Shown: piece after piece, positions 1-13,324 of the stretch
How positions within the stretch are numbered: the first letter of the stretch is position 1
Layout of the letters: each line of letters begins with the position of its first letter
DNA from: Buddleja alternifolia
Taxonomy: Eukaryota; Streptophyta; Magnoliopsida; Lamiales; Scrophulariaceae
Reading direction: 5' to 3'
Length of the DNA: 64,000 nt
Assembly: GCA_019426215.1 (NCBI GenBank)
Contig: CM033391.1
Span: 16,604,708-16,668,707 of the forward strand
Notes under the pieces: generated by a model
Seen by the model: the letters and a program-made list of their open reading frames with translations, nothing else
The model's database searches: none
Told to the model about the DNA's origin: nothing
Position numbers and translations under genes: made by a program

Positions 1-925
1 TACACACATTTACACACACTGCACAATTTTTACACATATTTTACACACATTTACACAAACTGCACACTTCTTTATGCACAACACACTTTTTACACACATT
101 GTATATTTTTTACATACATCTTACACACAGTGCACACTTCTTACATGCACAACACACTTTTTACACACACTACATATTTCTTACACACACTACACATATT
201 TTACACACACTGCGCACTTCTTACACGCACAACACATTTTTTACAAACAATGCACAATTTTTACACAAACTACACACATTTACACATACACTTCACACTT
301 TTTATGCACACAACACACTTTTTACACGCATTACACATTATTTACACATTCTAAAAATATTAACACACACGCTACATATTTATTACACATTTATACATAC
401 TACATATATTTTACACACACTGCACACTATTTACACAGATTGCACTCTTCTTACACGCAAAATACATTGCACACTTTTTACACACATGCACATTTTTTAC
501 ACACATTACACACTTTTTACACACATGCTACACATTTTTTACACACACTACACACTGCACACTTCTTCCATGCACAACACACTTTTACACATATTGCACA
601 CATTTTACACAAACTGAACACATTTACACACACACTGCACACTTTTTATGCACACAATACTCTTTTTACACATATTACATTTTTTTACACACACTAAATA
701 CATTAACACACACAATACATATTTTTTACACACACTACACACATTTACAAACACTACATACATTTTGCACACTATTTACACAAACTGCACACTTTTTACA
801 CATACAACACACATTTACACAAAGTGAATACTTTTTGCGCACACAACACACATCTACACAAAATGCACATTTTTTATACACAGTACATACATTTTACACA
901 CACTGCACACATTTACACATACAAT
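1..925 (+). repeat. Degenerate ~20-bp minisatellite, TTTTTACACACACTGCACAC type
   Basis: The segment is built of loosely conserved units of about 20 bases, a short T run followed by alternating ACACAC with occasional GCA or TA changes. Several long open frames cross it on both strands, but their proteins are only His/Thr/Phe/Leu/Tyr repeats, as expected of a stop-poor simple repeat. I see no gene. The array continues beyond the left edge of the window. Confidence 0.9.
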
Positions 926-2430
926 GTGTTCAGTGTTTGTAAAAAATGTATAATATGTGCAAAACGTATGTAGTGTATATAAAATATGTGCTCTGTATGT
1001 GTGAATGTGTGTACTTGTGTATAAAAAGTGTGTATCGTGTATGAGAATATATAGTGTGTGCAAAATATGCGCTCTATTTGTGTAAATATGTGCAGTGTGT
1101 GTAAAAAATATGCTCTGAATGTGTAAATGTGTGCAGTGTGTGTAAATTAGGTGCTATGTATGTGTAAAAAGTGGCTTTGTGTGTAAAAAGCGTGCATTAT
1201 GTGTAAAAAGTGTGTAATGTGTGTAAAAAATATGTTGTGTGTGTAAAAAATATGTTGTGTGTGTAAAAAGTGTGTTGTGTGTGTAAAAATATGTGCGATG
1301 TGTGTAAAAAGTGTGTTGTGTGTGTAAAAAGTGTGTTGTATATGTAAAAAGTGTACAGTGTCTAAAAAGTGTGTTGTGTAAGTAAAAAGTGTGCAGTGTC
1401 TAAAAAAAGGTGCAGTGTGTGTTAAAACTGTGCAGTGTGTGTAAAAAATGTATTATGTATTTAAAAAGTATGGAGTGTGTTCGAAAATATGTCAGTGTGT
1501 GTAAAAGTGTGCATTATGTGTAAAAAATGTGTAGTGTGTGTAAAAAGTGTGCAGTGTGTGTTAATAGTGTGTAGTGTGTGTGAAAAGTGTGTAGTGTGTG
1601 TGAAAATGTGTGTAGTTTGTGTAAAAAGTATGGAGTGTGTGTGAAAATGTGGGCAGTGTGTGTAAATAGTGTGCATTATGTGTAACATATGTGCAATGTG
1701 TGTAAAAAGTCTGTAAAAAATGTGCAGTGTGTGTAAAAAGTGTGTAGTGTGTGTGAAAATATGTGCATTGTGTGTAAAATGTGTGCAGTGTGTGTAAAAA
1801 GTGTGCATTATGTGTAACATATGTGCAATGTGTGTAAAAAATGTGCAGTGTGTGTAAAAAGTGTGTAGTGTGTGTGAAAATATGTACATTGTGTGTAAAA
1901 AGTGTGCGTTATGTGTAAAAAGTGTGTATTGTGTGTAAAATATATGTTGTGTGTGTAAAAAGTGTGTTGTGTGTGTGAAAATATATACAATGTGTTTAAA
2001 AAGTGTGTTGTGTATGTAAAAAGTGTGTTGTGTGTGTAAAAAGTGTGCAGTGTGTGTAAAAAGTGTGCAGTGTGTAACAAGTTTGCAATGTGTGTAAAAA
2101 AATGTGTTGTGTGTTTAAAAAGTATGTTGTGTACGTAAAAAGTATGGAGTGTGTGTGAAAATGTGTGGTGTGTAAAAAGTGTGCATTATGTGTAAAAAGT
2201 ATGCATTATGTGTAAAAAAATATGTAGTGTGTGTAAAAAGTGTGTTGTGTGTGTGAAAATGTGTGTAGTGTGTGTAAAAAGTGTGTAGTGTGTGTAAAAA
2301 GTGTGCATTGTGTGTAAAATGTGTGCAGTGTGTGTAAAAATGTGAAGTGTGTGAAAAGTGTGTAGTGTGTGTGAAAATATGTGTGTAAAAAGTTCGATGT
2401 GTGTGTAAATATGTGTAAAAAGTGTGTTGA
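926..2430 (-). repeat. Same minisatellite in opposite orientation
   Basis: From about 926 the units read GTGTGTAAAAAGTGTGCAGT, the reverse complement of the preceding array. The switch lies near the sequence TTTACACATACAATGTGTTC. The two halves are head-to-head and form an imperfect palindrome of up to about 1.8 kb plus a longer right part. The units are degenerate (TGTGAAAATGTG, TGTTGTGTGTG). The open frames in it are artefacts of composition. Confidence 0.88.
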
Positions 2431-2675
2431 TTTTAGTTGGAGTGAATTTCAAATGACAGGGTATGAGAGTGAATTTGAAATCCATTAGAAAATGGGCTTC
2501 AAATCCACTCATCCCTAAAATGGATTTGAAATCAATTCATTTACAATTGGGGCCAAACAGCAAAGAATGGATTTGAGCAGGGATTTGAAATCCCCAAGTC
2601 CAAAACCATCAATCCAAACACAGCCTAAAAGATTAAGATTGAGCAAAATCATAGATGGATTTGATATTCGTATAA
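2431..2675. mobile_element. Possible MITE (hAT-like) with ATTTGAAATCC repeats
   Basis: GGATTTGAAATCC-type half-palindromes recur in both orientations (about 2470, 2500, 2520, 2575). The right end reads CCAAACACAGCCTA, which in reverse resembles the common plant MITE end TAGGCTGTGTTTGG. No matching left end or target duplication is clear, so the boundaries are approximate. Confidence 0.3.
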
Positions 2676-3230
2676 GAGTGTCTACATATGTAACCAATCC
2701 ATAACTAAAATATTATATTTGTGATTATCCAGGAATAATAAGATAGATCAACGCCTAATGTGTTATGCACAAAACAATTAACGTAGTCTAAGCTCCATAA
2801 GGATTAGTTTCACACCTACATACCAAAAGATTTCAATTTGAAATGATACCAATGAGAAACTTTCAGCGGAGTTGGTCAATTTATTTTTCCAATGAGAACC
2901 ATATATATGTGATGATGTAAATAATACCAGTATCTATAAGACATGACAAACTCATATTATAAGAAGAATGCATGACACCCTTTTTTTTTTTTTTGTTAAC
3001 CAACTGCAAAGTATTAACTGACAAAAGGAGCACGGTATAGTTGAATCACCTATGTCACACAAAATACAATTTGGTATCTGATCAGGTGGAGTACTCATTC
3101 CACAAACAAACTTTAGCCTGTTAAGCAAGATTGTGGGCTACAATCTCTAGGCACAAATTTGGTATATGTACAAACAAGTTTTAAGGAATCTTAATTGATG
3201 TGAGTGGAAATTATTCATTGGACCAAGCTG
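2676..3230. other. AT-rich intergenic DNA, no gene seen
   Basis: No coding frame, repeat or RNA gene is recognisable. A poly-T run lies at 2981-2994. Confidence 0.6.
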
Positions 3231-3890
3231 ATAAGTCCAAGATTTTATGGGTTAAAAGCCCTACAAAATGATGAAATAAAGCCTAATTATTTGTAATCCA
3301 GCTGGATGCGGGCCTGGACGTAGAGCTGGACGTGGAGTTGGACCAAGTCCTATAAAAGGAAAGAAGACATTAAAGAGACAAGATCCAGCTAATAGAGGAA
3401 GTTCCCATAGCAAGACCCAAGAATCAAGCCCAAGATCGGTGATTGATTAGATTTAACCTTAATTAAAGAGATCCTAATTAATAGTAATTACCGTATGTAA
3501 TTAAAGAAGGTCAAATCATTGAAGGAGACAAGATCCAATCAAGATCTTATTAGTCAAAGACTTTCCCTAGCAAGAAGAATATATCAAGCTAATTTAGGCT
3601 TGATTCTAGCTGGAATCCGGCCTAATCCAGAAGTTACCATATGAAGAAATGGAAGGAGGCTAGCTTTAGTCAAAGTTACCTTATTTAGCCAAGCTCATCA
3701 ATTTGTATAAATACTTGTATTGGAAGATGAATAAACAAGCATAACTTTACTACCCATGGATGTAGGTCTTATTGACCGAACCACGTTAAATTCTCGTCTT
3801 TATTATTCTCTTACACTTTATGCAATTCTATACTCAATTTCTCATATTTATTATATAAATATTATTGGTGTGAATCGGATACGCATCAAT
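3231..3890 (+). mobile_element. Probable solo LTR
   Basis: The segment has a promoter-like TATAAATA (3706-3713). About 50 bases further is a stretch (3757-3789) reading CCATGGATGTAGG, then GACCGAACCACGTTAAA. This resembles the R/U5 part of other LTRs in this window (17466-17500 and 19321-19355 read GTGGATGTAGGC ... GCCGAACCAC). No internal region, primer site or second LTR follows, so a solo LTR is the best reading. The ends are estimated and no target duplication was found. Confidence 0.42.
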
Positions 3891-3906
3891 AATAATAATG
3901 ATTCTA

Positions 3907-4180
3907 CAGTACAAAAAAATGACTCTTTTACTATGCTATTTTTGCCTACGGGCGCAAAATGGTAGGCATTAATACATTACCTACACTTTTTTACGTGTAG
4001 GTATTAAGATTTCTTTACCCCACGTTTATGCAAAAACCGTAGGCAATATATATGTATTTCTTACAGTTTGGCTTTGCGTAGGCATTAAGTTTCCTAAAGC
4101 CTATACTAGGAGAGAAAACATAAGGAAAGCTTTTAATATTCTCTATGATTTTGGAACTCGCGTGGGTAAAACCCCCAAAA
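3907..4180 (+). mobile_element. Degenerate CACTA-type terminus with subterminal repeats
   Basis: CAGTACAAAAAAATGAC at 3907 differs by one base from a standard CACTACAAAAAA terminus. It is followed by short repeats in both orientations, GCCTACGGGCGCAAAATGGTAGG, CCTACACTTTTTTACGTGTAGG and AAACCGTAGGCAA, which look like CACTA subterminal repeats. The opposite terminus was not found. Probably a truncated non-autonomous copy. Confidence 0.42.
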
Positions 4181-4439
4181 AACCAATCAAAATTCTTTTC
4201 AATCTTACAAACCTATTATACAAACCTTTCATTCCAAAAACTCAAAATTTAGGATTAAAATATTTTTGGACTAAAGTACCCTTTATTTATTAAGTAAATA
4301 TTTGATCAATGGGTGTTTTTTAATCAAAATTATTTTTTCATTTTTTTAAATTGATAAATAATATAATACGAAATTTATGTTTTATTATTAAATATTCCAA
4401 ATATTTTTTTATAATTTATTTTTAATTTTAATATGGTAA

Positions 4440-4815
4440 TTATCGATATACAAAAAATATTTAAATAGTTATATATCTTTGTTTTATTTATGGAGAAATT
4501 ATATCCAAAAATCTATGTCCATCTTATTTAAAAAATTATGTTAGATATAAAAAATTTCTTGAAAATCAATATATTTCTAGAAAAATAGCTTTGAGAAACA
4601 TATTTAGAAGATTAATTTATATAAAAATTTATTAACTGAAATATATTAATGTACTATTGTTGTTATTATTATTATTATTATTATTAATAACAATGAATAT
4701 ATATTTAAAATATTAATTTTGTAAACTCTCTACTACTTAAATATGTTTGTTTTATAAATATATGTATTTGTATTTTTAATATAATTTATTTTTCTGAGAT
4801 TTTTTTAATACATAT
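4440..4815 (+). repeat. Outer part of the left arm of a long inverted repeat
   Basis: This AT-rich stretch is similar, in inverted orientation, to about 14530-15000. Shared blocks include TTTGTTTTATTTATGGAGAAA, TTCTAGAAAA followed by GGAAGATT/AGAAGATT, and CTGAGATTTTTTTAATA. The arm is cut at 4815 by the chromovirus and resumes at 13615. The two arms have clearly diverged, so this is an old structure. The exact outer end could not be fixed. Confidence 0.55.
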
Positions 4816-6608
4816 TGTAACGCCCTCAAATTTAATCCTAAAGAATCCAACACGAAAGCGTCAACACACCCTCAATTTAATCCTAAAGAATCCAACACGA
4901 AAGCGTTATCCTATCCTTACAGAAGTACAAACCAAATTCTGGACACAATTAAACAATTCATCTTATCGGGTCACAACCACAATACATCAACTAAATAGCT
5001 ATGCGAACTTAATATACATGAGTCAATCTACATCATTCACCTCTAGGATAGTCCGAGTTTATACCCCAATCCTTCAAGCTAGTTTCACTTCTCGACTTGC
5101 CTATAACTGGAAGGAAGAAAGTGAAGTACATAAGCAAAGGCTTAGTGAGCGCCAGTGTACGTGTGAAAGGTGCTTAAAATAGTTTTTAGACCCCAAAGTG
5201 ATAAATTAATAAGGTGAAAACAATAATAGTTTCTATTTTTCAAACGCTCATTAAAAAGGCGAGTAAGAATGACATTTGCGTTCAAGCAGTAGCTGGTATG
5301 ACACCAGGATCTTAGTATACATACGATAAAGTTTAAAACATGCATTTTTAAAAGTGTGCAGTCAATGTAAGTACCACGTACAAGACTCAATGAAAGTATC
5401 ATGTACAAGACTCAATGCAAGTATCATGTACAAGACTCAATGTAAGTATCATGTACCAGACTCAATGCAAGTATCATGTACAAGACATGTTTAAGTAACA
5501 CGTACACGTCACGCTTAAGCAGTAGGGGGCCATGTTAGCAATACTATCGCGTCCGATGATTTATATCAGAAGCTCATTTTCTAACTCGTCTAAAGTCTAC
5601 CCGGGGTAGTCTATGAGGTCCTAATAACTATACCAACATGCACAACAAGTTACCTTAATGAAAACTAGGCTTAATTTCAATCTTCCCCAAAAGGTCGATA
5701 AGAGGCATAAAAACAGATTTGTGCAGTTTTAGTGTATGAATTGTTAAAAATCACAAACTCAATAATTGTGGGTAAAATTTTTTCATAAATGTTCTAAATT
5801 TGTTAAAAGACCTTAGATAATGTTTCAAAGGTAAATGGTCACTTAAAATGTGGCTATTTTACTCAAAACCGAAGTAAAATTGGGTTCAATTTTTACTGGG
5901 GCAGTATTACTTTAAAATTCATATAAAATCACCATTTAATCGAATAAGCCCCAATTTCACACACCACAACCCCAATACGTATGATTATCCCTTGTAAAAT
6001 GTGTAAATCAAAATGAAGTTTGTAAGAACCCCAAATGATGTCTCAAACAAACATTTTGAAATCCCGTGAGGCTTCTGGCAGCCTATACTTAACAATTTCC
6101 ATAATTCACATTACAACTCCACAAATTTCACAAAATTCCAGAGATATTTTAGACATGCAGTAACATACACAGTAAAAGTTTTGAACTCAAATAACATTTC
6201 CTCATTTCGATATAATTCTTCGAAATCAGTAGCAGATTTAAAGACCCAACTTACAATTGTCATGCATGTGTGATTTCTTCATTCTTTAGGTTAGTTACTA
6301 TAAATTGTAAATTTAAGCTTAAAACTCATAGATCTACTCTTCTAATACACATGCAATAACATTTTCAAAGCAAATTTAGCCTCTACCATTACCTACTAAT
6401 GTAAGATCAAGGAATTACAAGTTACCTTTAATGCTACCAACAAGTGTGAAGATGGTTGAGGTTGAAACTAATATACTAATTTGTATCTATATATATATAT
6501 ATATATATATATCTTGAATGGAAGGATGAAGAGAGGTTGAAGATGATGAAAATGGAGAAAGAGAGTTGAAGAGGTATTTTCTTGTAAGGAAAATGATGAA
6601 GTTGTGGC

Positions 6609-6649
<41 letters not shown>

Positions 6650-6938
6650 TGTGATGGTGGGGTGGTCGGTCAAGCCCACTTTCCACCCCTTTATTTATTA
6701 TTATTTTTTTTTTTTTTTAGAGTGAAATGAAAGTGGAATTTACTAATTATTGGTGTATTTGGGCAATTTACTAATTCAACTTCTCTCCTAGTGTCTAGTT
6801 AAATTTTGGTTCTATTCCTTTAATCTACATAAGATGTATAATATAATATCCCTCTTGAACATATGTTTAAGATCCTAGGTCATGTCCTAATGCTTTAGAT
6901 AGTAACTAGTCGACTAAAAAAAAAACTCGGGCATCACA
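4816..6938 (-). repeat. 3' LTR of the chromovirus (2123 bp)
   Basis: Begins TGTAACGCCCTC and ends GGGCATCACA on the plus strand. It is nearly identical to the right LTR except for a block of about 815 bp that is absent here (junction near 5560). A ~44-bp tandem duplication (CCTCAAATTTAATCC... units) lies at its plus-strand start. Two (TA)n tracts occur at 6490-6515 and 6612-6648. Confidence 0.9.
5362..5490. repeat. 25-bp tandem repeat inside the LTR
   Basis: About five units of the type GACTCAATGCAAGTATCATG plus TACAA. The right LTR has about four at 11238-11338, so copy number has changed between the two LTRs. Confidence 0.85.
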
Positions 6939-6955
6939 TTCTCCTCTCCTTAAAA
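6939..6955 (-). other. Polypurine tract of the chromovirus
   Basis: On the minus strand the bases AAGGAGAGGAGAA directly precede the LTR start TGTGATGCCC. This is the expected plus-strand primer site. Confidence 0.8.
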
Positions 6956-9900
6956 GAATTTCGTCCCCAAATTCTCACCTGAGAACAATTTCGGGTAGTG
7001 TCTTCGCATGTAATCCTCGGTTTCCCAAGTTGCTTCTTCTAGATTGTCGTGATTTTCCCATAACACCTTTACCATTGGGATGCTTTTAGTCCGTTGCTCA
7101 CGCACTTTCTTGTCCACAATCTTTATCGGTTTTTTTTTCTTCATAAGTCAAATTGTTCTGAATTGGTATTGCATCCACCTTGAGTACATGTTCAGGATCG
7201 GGTCGGTATTTCTTTAACCTGCTTACGTGAAAGACATCGTGCAAACCAGAGAGTGCTGGTGAGAGTGCCAGTCGATATGCTACTTTTCCAACTCTTTCCA
7301 AGATCTTGAAAGGTCCAACAAATCTAGGACTTAACTTTCCACCTTTCTTAGGTTGAATGATGCCTCTCCGAGGAGATAGCCGCAAGAAAACCTCATCTCT
7401 GACGAAAAATTCTAAGTCTTTTCTTCTTTGATCGGCGTAACTCTTCTGACGACTCTGTGCAGCTTTCATTCGTTCCTGGACAATTTGGATTTTATCTATA
7501 GCTTCTTGTACCAATTCCAATTGTGGGAACGTCGTTTGTCCCTGATTTTTCTTCTTAGGAATCCAGGTATCTCCAACTTCCCAACGAATTGGGGACCTGC
7601 ACTTTCTCCCATATAAGGCTTCATATGGTGCCATTCCAATTGTGGCCTGATAGCTATTGTTATAAGCAAATTCTGCTAAAGCTAGGTATTGAGCCCAATT
7701 TCCTTTAAATCCAAAACACATGCTCGCAACATGTCTTCTAGTATTTGAATGACTATCTCAAATTGTCCATCCGACTGAGGATAAGTTGTCATGCTAATGA
7801 CTAGCTTAGTTTCCAATGCAACATGTATGCTTTTCCAAAATTGTGAGAGGAATGAGAGGAACCACTGCTCAATGGTATGGATCTCTGGACTCTACTAAGG
7901 ACGAGGTTAACTGAAACACCATGCCGTCTCACAATTTCCTTAACGTACCATCAAGCTAACTTAGAGAGGTTCTACCTCCCGGACGGGCAAGAAATGAGCT
8001 CATTTTGTGAGCCCATCCACAATTATCCCAACAGAATCATGGCCACTTGTAGCTTGGGGCAAATCAGTTATAAAGTTCGCTGTTAGATATTCACCTTCCC
8101 ATTCAGGTTTTTTTTTTTTTTAAGGTTGTAAGAGTCCAGAAGATCGTTAAGGTTTGATGTTTTGATTTCACTTGTTGACATGCAAAGCATCGTGAGACAT
8201 AATTAGTGACTTGGCTGTTCAGACTGACTAACCAGTAATATTCCTTAATTCCTTATGCATCTCATTACTGCCAAGGTATATGGTCTTTTTCAAGCGACGA
8301 GCTTCATCAAGTATAACCTTCTTCACACTAGTGTCATTTGGTACATACACCCTATTTTAAACTATATCAGGTCGTCTTCCCAGATATGAAATTCACGCCT
8401 ATATTTCTTGAAGGGTCTTCTCTCTTAAGTTCTTGAATATAGATCTTTCTCTAGTGCAACTTTGATCCAAGAACATTGGGTTCTACTTTGATATTAGCAC
8501 ACAAGATGTGTAATCCAAATTCTTTTGTATTCCAAAAATTCACATCCTTCCACATCCTCCATCCGTTATCCATTAATCTTGCAACACTCCTTTTCTGACT
8601 TAAAGCATCTGCTTCTACATTAGATTTTCTAAGATGGGTTTGGATTGAACACTTGTAGTCTTCAAGAAGTTTCATTATCTTTGTTTGTCTCAAATTCAAC
8701 TCTTTTTGAGAGAATAGATACTTAAAACTTTTGTGGTCGGTATGATGCTCCATACAAGTAATGTCTCCACTTTGTTATTTCAGAAATAATGGAGGCTACT
8801 GCCAAATCATGGGTTGGGTAGTTCTATTCGTAGGGTTTGTGTTTACACTATACATACGCTATCTCTTTACCATTTTGCATAAGCATACATCCAAGTCCCT
8901 CCTTAGAGACATCACCGTAAACTCCAAAATTATCATTTCCATTAGGAAGTTCTAAAATGCGTTGTTGTGAGCCTTTTCTCTAACTCTTGGAAGCTTGACT
9001 TAGACTCATCATTCTATTCAACTTCATCTTCCTTTGAGTTAGTCGAGATAAATGTCCTGCTATCTTAGAGAAATCCTTGACAAATCTCCGATAGTATCCT
9101 ACTAATCCGAGAAAGCTTTTTTTTTTTTGTGGCATTCTTAGGTCTTTTCCATTCCACAATAGATTCTACCTTCGAGGGGTCGACATAGATTCCATTACCC
9201 ATAATCACATGACCTAAGAAGGCAACCTTAGTTAACCCAAACTCACACTTGCTAAATTTCATGTAGAGCTTGTTGTCTCTTAAGACTGGCAATACAATCC
9301 TTAAGTGTCGTTCATGATTTTCTTTGGTCTTAGATATAGACAATGATGTCGTTTATTAATATCACCGCAAGCGATCCAAATTAGAAGGTAATATACTATG
9401 TATAATATCCATAAGGATTGTTGGGGTATTGGTCAATCCAACTGGCATTTCAACAAACTCATATTGTCCGTATCTTGTTTGGAAAGCGGTCTTAAGTTCA
9501 TCTTCATTGTTAATTCTTAATTGATCATATCCTTGTTACAAATCAAGCTTAGAATACAACGTAGCTCCTTGGAGTTGGTCAAACAATTCTTCAATTCGTG
9601 GAAGAGGACACTTGTTCTTGATGGTTACACTATTTAACCCCCCGGTATTCTACACCTAACCCTAATGATCTGTCTTTCTTCTTGCCAAATAACACTAGAG
9701 CTCCCCACAGAGACGTATTAGGTTCAATAAATCCTATCTCCACAACTTTAATAGCTAAGATTTCCTTATATTGGAGTAGTTCCGAGTAAACGCTCGATGG
9801 CGAACTCCCTTCCCTATCTGTTGGTAAAGAGATTAAAATTCAGGAACTACAAATACTTATTTAATATTCACTTTATCTTTTGTCTTGTTAATCATGGAAG

Positions 9901-10330
9901 CTAAATAGTCTTCCCTTTCTTTCCAAAGTGTCTTTTGCACCATAACAACTGAAATGATAGGTGCTAAAGTAATCCTTATGTTCCCTACTAGATCTGTAAT
10001 CAACTTACCAGGTGCACAAGACTTAACAACCTTGTAAGATAATCTATTGGGCATGATGATAAGACAACTAATCCATTTCTAGAATAATGTCTTACTCTTG
10101 TATAGGTAGCACTATAATACCAGTTGTAAAAGATTTTCCACTAATCATTATGTTACTGGACTTAAATCACTGAATCCATAACCATGCCACTATCCTTTCG
10201 TGTAGTAACTTCTAAGTTAACTTTTATAGTACGATCAAAAATTAAAATAGTCATTTATAATCACCTTTCCTGTATCACATCCAAAAATTATTCTGTAATA
10301 TCAATAAACTATCACTGTACTCAAGAAACT
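6950..10330 (-). pseudogene. Chromovirus pol pseudogene (PR-RT-RNase H-integrase-chromodomain)
   Basis: Minus-strand frames, broken by many stops and frameshifts, give pol in the correct order. Protease remnants lie at about 10200-9860. Reverse transcriptase lies at about 9720-9065, with recognisable KCEFG (FSKCEFGLTKVAFLGHVI) and following thumb residues. RNase H lies at about 8760-8451, including HTDHKSFKYLF and VEADALSQK. Integrase remnants run from about 8300, with TYPQSDGQFE in the core and a better preserved C-terminus at 7721-7098, including EFAYNNSYQATIGMAPYEA and LSPRFVGPFKILERVG. A final frame at 7144-6950 carries a chromodomain-like VLWENHDNLEEATWE. gag is absent between the primer site and protease. 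This copy cannot encode working proteins. Confidence 0.88.
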
Positions 10331-10677
10331 ACATGAAAGCTAATTTCCCACTCGCTTTCTCATAAGTAGGAGGTTGAGTAATTAATGTAATTCCTCTTGT
10401 TCACAAGAATATTCATCCTTCATTCTATTACACATTTTCCGACTCAAGTGTCTCTTTGCAATCAAAGCACCTATAGTGTTTTATTCTAGACACGTTCCTA
10501 GCTCAGTCCTACAATTGTAATCAATCATCGCTTGGTCGGCCGCCCAAACAATGGTTTGTCACAATTTAAGTACTAAAACACTATATCTCCAACCTTATTA
10601 TCATATCGAACTCTCACTTAATACCTAAAACCACAGTCCGAGGAACCTATCCCGGAATAGCTCAGGCACTAGCCCAA

Positions 10678-10689
10678 GCTCTGATACCA
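10678..10689 (-). other. Primer-binding site, tRNA-iMet type
   Basis: The minus strand reads TGGTATCAGAGC two bases from the right LTR, complementary to the 3' end of initiator methionine tRNA. It fixes the element's orientation. Confidence 0.9.
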
Positions 10690-10691
10690 TC

Positions 10692-13279
10692 TGTAACGCC
10701 CTCAAATTTAATCCTCAAGAATCCAACACGAAAGCGTCAACACGCCCTCAATTTAATCCTAAAGAATCCAACACGAAAGCGTTATCCTATCCTTATAGAA
10801 GTACAAACCAAATTCTGGACACAATTAAACAATTCATCTTATCGGGTCACAACCCCAATACATCAACTAAATAGCTATGCGAACTTAATATACATGAGTC
10901 AATCTACATCATTCACCTCTAGGATAGTCCGAGTTTATACTCCAATCCTTCAAGCTAGTTTCACTTCTCGACTTGCCTATAACTGGAAGGAAGAAAGTGA
11001 AGTACATAAGCAAAGGCTTAGTGAGCGCCAGTGTACGTGTGAAAGGTGCTTAAAATAGTTTTTAGACCCCAAAGTGATAAATTAATAAGGTGAAAACAAT
11101 AATAGTTTCTATTTTTCAAACGCTCATTAAGAAGGCGAGTAAGAATGACATTTGCGTTCAAGCAGTAGCTGGTATGACACCAGGATCTTAGTATACATAC
11201 GATAAAGTTTAAAACATGCATTTTTAAAAGTGTGCAGTCAATGTAAGTACCACGTACAAGACTCAATGCAAGTATCATGTACAAGACTCAATGCAAGTAT
11301 CATGTACAAGACTCAATGCAAGTATCATGTACAAGACATGTTTAAGTAACACGTACACGTCACGCTTAAGCAGTAGGGGGCCATGTTAGCAATACTATCG
11401 CGTCCGATGATTTACCCATAGCACTTTGGGTCCCTCTGCTTCTTCCTTATCACCCCTGAACACGCGGCTTAAAAGCCATCACCTTATACCTCCCCACGCA
11501 GGCTCGCGATGCCCGATTTGGTCATATCCGGAATATGCCACACGATAAATGACCCATGCACCCTCAGAGCACTCCGTCCTAGATGCATGGATCTGGACGT
11601 GGATAGCGGGAACTGTTTAAGACCGCAAGCCCATGCTTGACCGGCCAAACCCTGCCCTATCCAGTGCCCGACCTTGGGCCCAACACAACCACGCAAGATG
11701 AAACATGTCACAAGAACACCATCACGACAAATGATCATGATACAAGAACCAAATGATGGAGTACTTCCACGAATCCATAAAAACCGATGTTTATTTTGAA
11801 ATCATGCTTGCAAAATATGCATTTGAAACAAGTATGCAATCATGTATGTCACGAATGATTAAATGAAGCGTTTTGGCTCACGAAGGAATATTGAATCGAG
11901 CGAATATTTTTTTTTCCAGAATTTCATTAAAAGAATGTTTTCTTGAAATCATTTTCACAAAACCTGCCTGGAAAATTATTCTCGCAAGATATGTCTTTGA
12001 AACGTGCCAAGAAATGGTTAATGCAAATTGAGTCCATGATTTGATTTGAAAGTGTTGAAATTCATTTTCATGTGAAGTATTGAAAGCATGATGAAAGTAT
12101 ATAGATATATATACGACGTGCTCCTTCCAGTTTTGAAAGACATATAACTATAATTTTGAGAGGCACTCACACTACGTCCAAGCTTATACGGCGTTGTCCT
12201 CGTTCGTCTCACCGACAACACCTGCTAAGCGAAATTATATCAAAAGCTCATTTTCTAACTCGTCTAAAGTCTACCCGGGGTAGTCTATGAGGTCCTAATA
12301 ACTATACCAACATGCACAACAAGTTACCTTAATGAAAACTAGGCTTAATTTCAATCTTCCCCAAAAGGTCGATAAGAGGCATAAAAACAGATTTGTGCAA
12401 TTTTAGTGTATGAATTGTTAAAAATCACAAACTCAATAATTGTGGGTAAAAGTTTTTCATAAATGTTCTAAATTTGTTAAAAGACCTTAGATAAATGTTT
12501 CAAAGGTAAATGGTCACTTAAAATGTGGCTATTTTACTCAAAAACGAAGTAAAATTGGGTTCAATTTTTACTGCGGCAGTATTACTTTAAAATTCATATA
12601 AAATCTCCATTTAATCGAATAAGCCCCAATTTCACACACAACAACCCCAATACGTATTATTATCCCTTGTAAAATTTGTAAATCAAAATGAAGTTTGTAA
12701 GAACCCCAAATGATGTCTCAAACAAACATTTTGAAATCCCGTGAGGCTTCTGGCAGCCTATACTTAACAATTTCCATAATTCACATTACACCTCCAAAAA
12801 TCTCACAAACGTCCAGAGATATTTTAGACATGCAGTAACATACACAATAAAAGTTTTGAACTCAAATAACATTTCCTCATTTCGATATAATTCTTCGAAA
12901 TCAGTAGCAGATTTAAAGACCCAACATACAATTGTCATGCATGTGTGATTTCTTCATTTAAGCCTTTAGGTTAGTTACTATAAATTGTAAATTTAAGCTT
13001 AAAACTCATAGATCTACTCTTCTAATACACATGCAATAACATTTTCAAAGCAAATTTAGCCTCTACCATTACCTACTAATGTAAGATCAAGGAATTACAA
13101 GTTACCTTTAATGCTACCAACAAGTGTGAAGATGGTTGAGGTTGAAACTATATACTAATTTGTATCTATATATATATATATATCTTGAATGGAAGGATGA
13201 AGAGAGGTTGAAGATGATGAAAATGGAGAAAGAGAGTTGAAGAGGTATTTTCTTGTAAGGAAAATGATGAAGTTGTGGC

Positions 13280-13324
<45 letters not shown>

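Noticed and set aside
74..2512. Open frames of 70-207 codons in the first 2.5 kb
   Set aside because: They translate the ACACAC/TTTTT minisatellite into His/Thr/Phe/Leu repeats and differ only by frame; no real protein signal.
5142..5408. 88-codon minus frame, repeated at 11018-11284
   Set aside because: Lies in the chromovirus LTR including its 25-bp tandem repeat; an LTR duplicate, not a gene.
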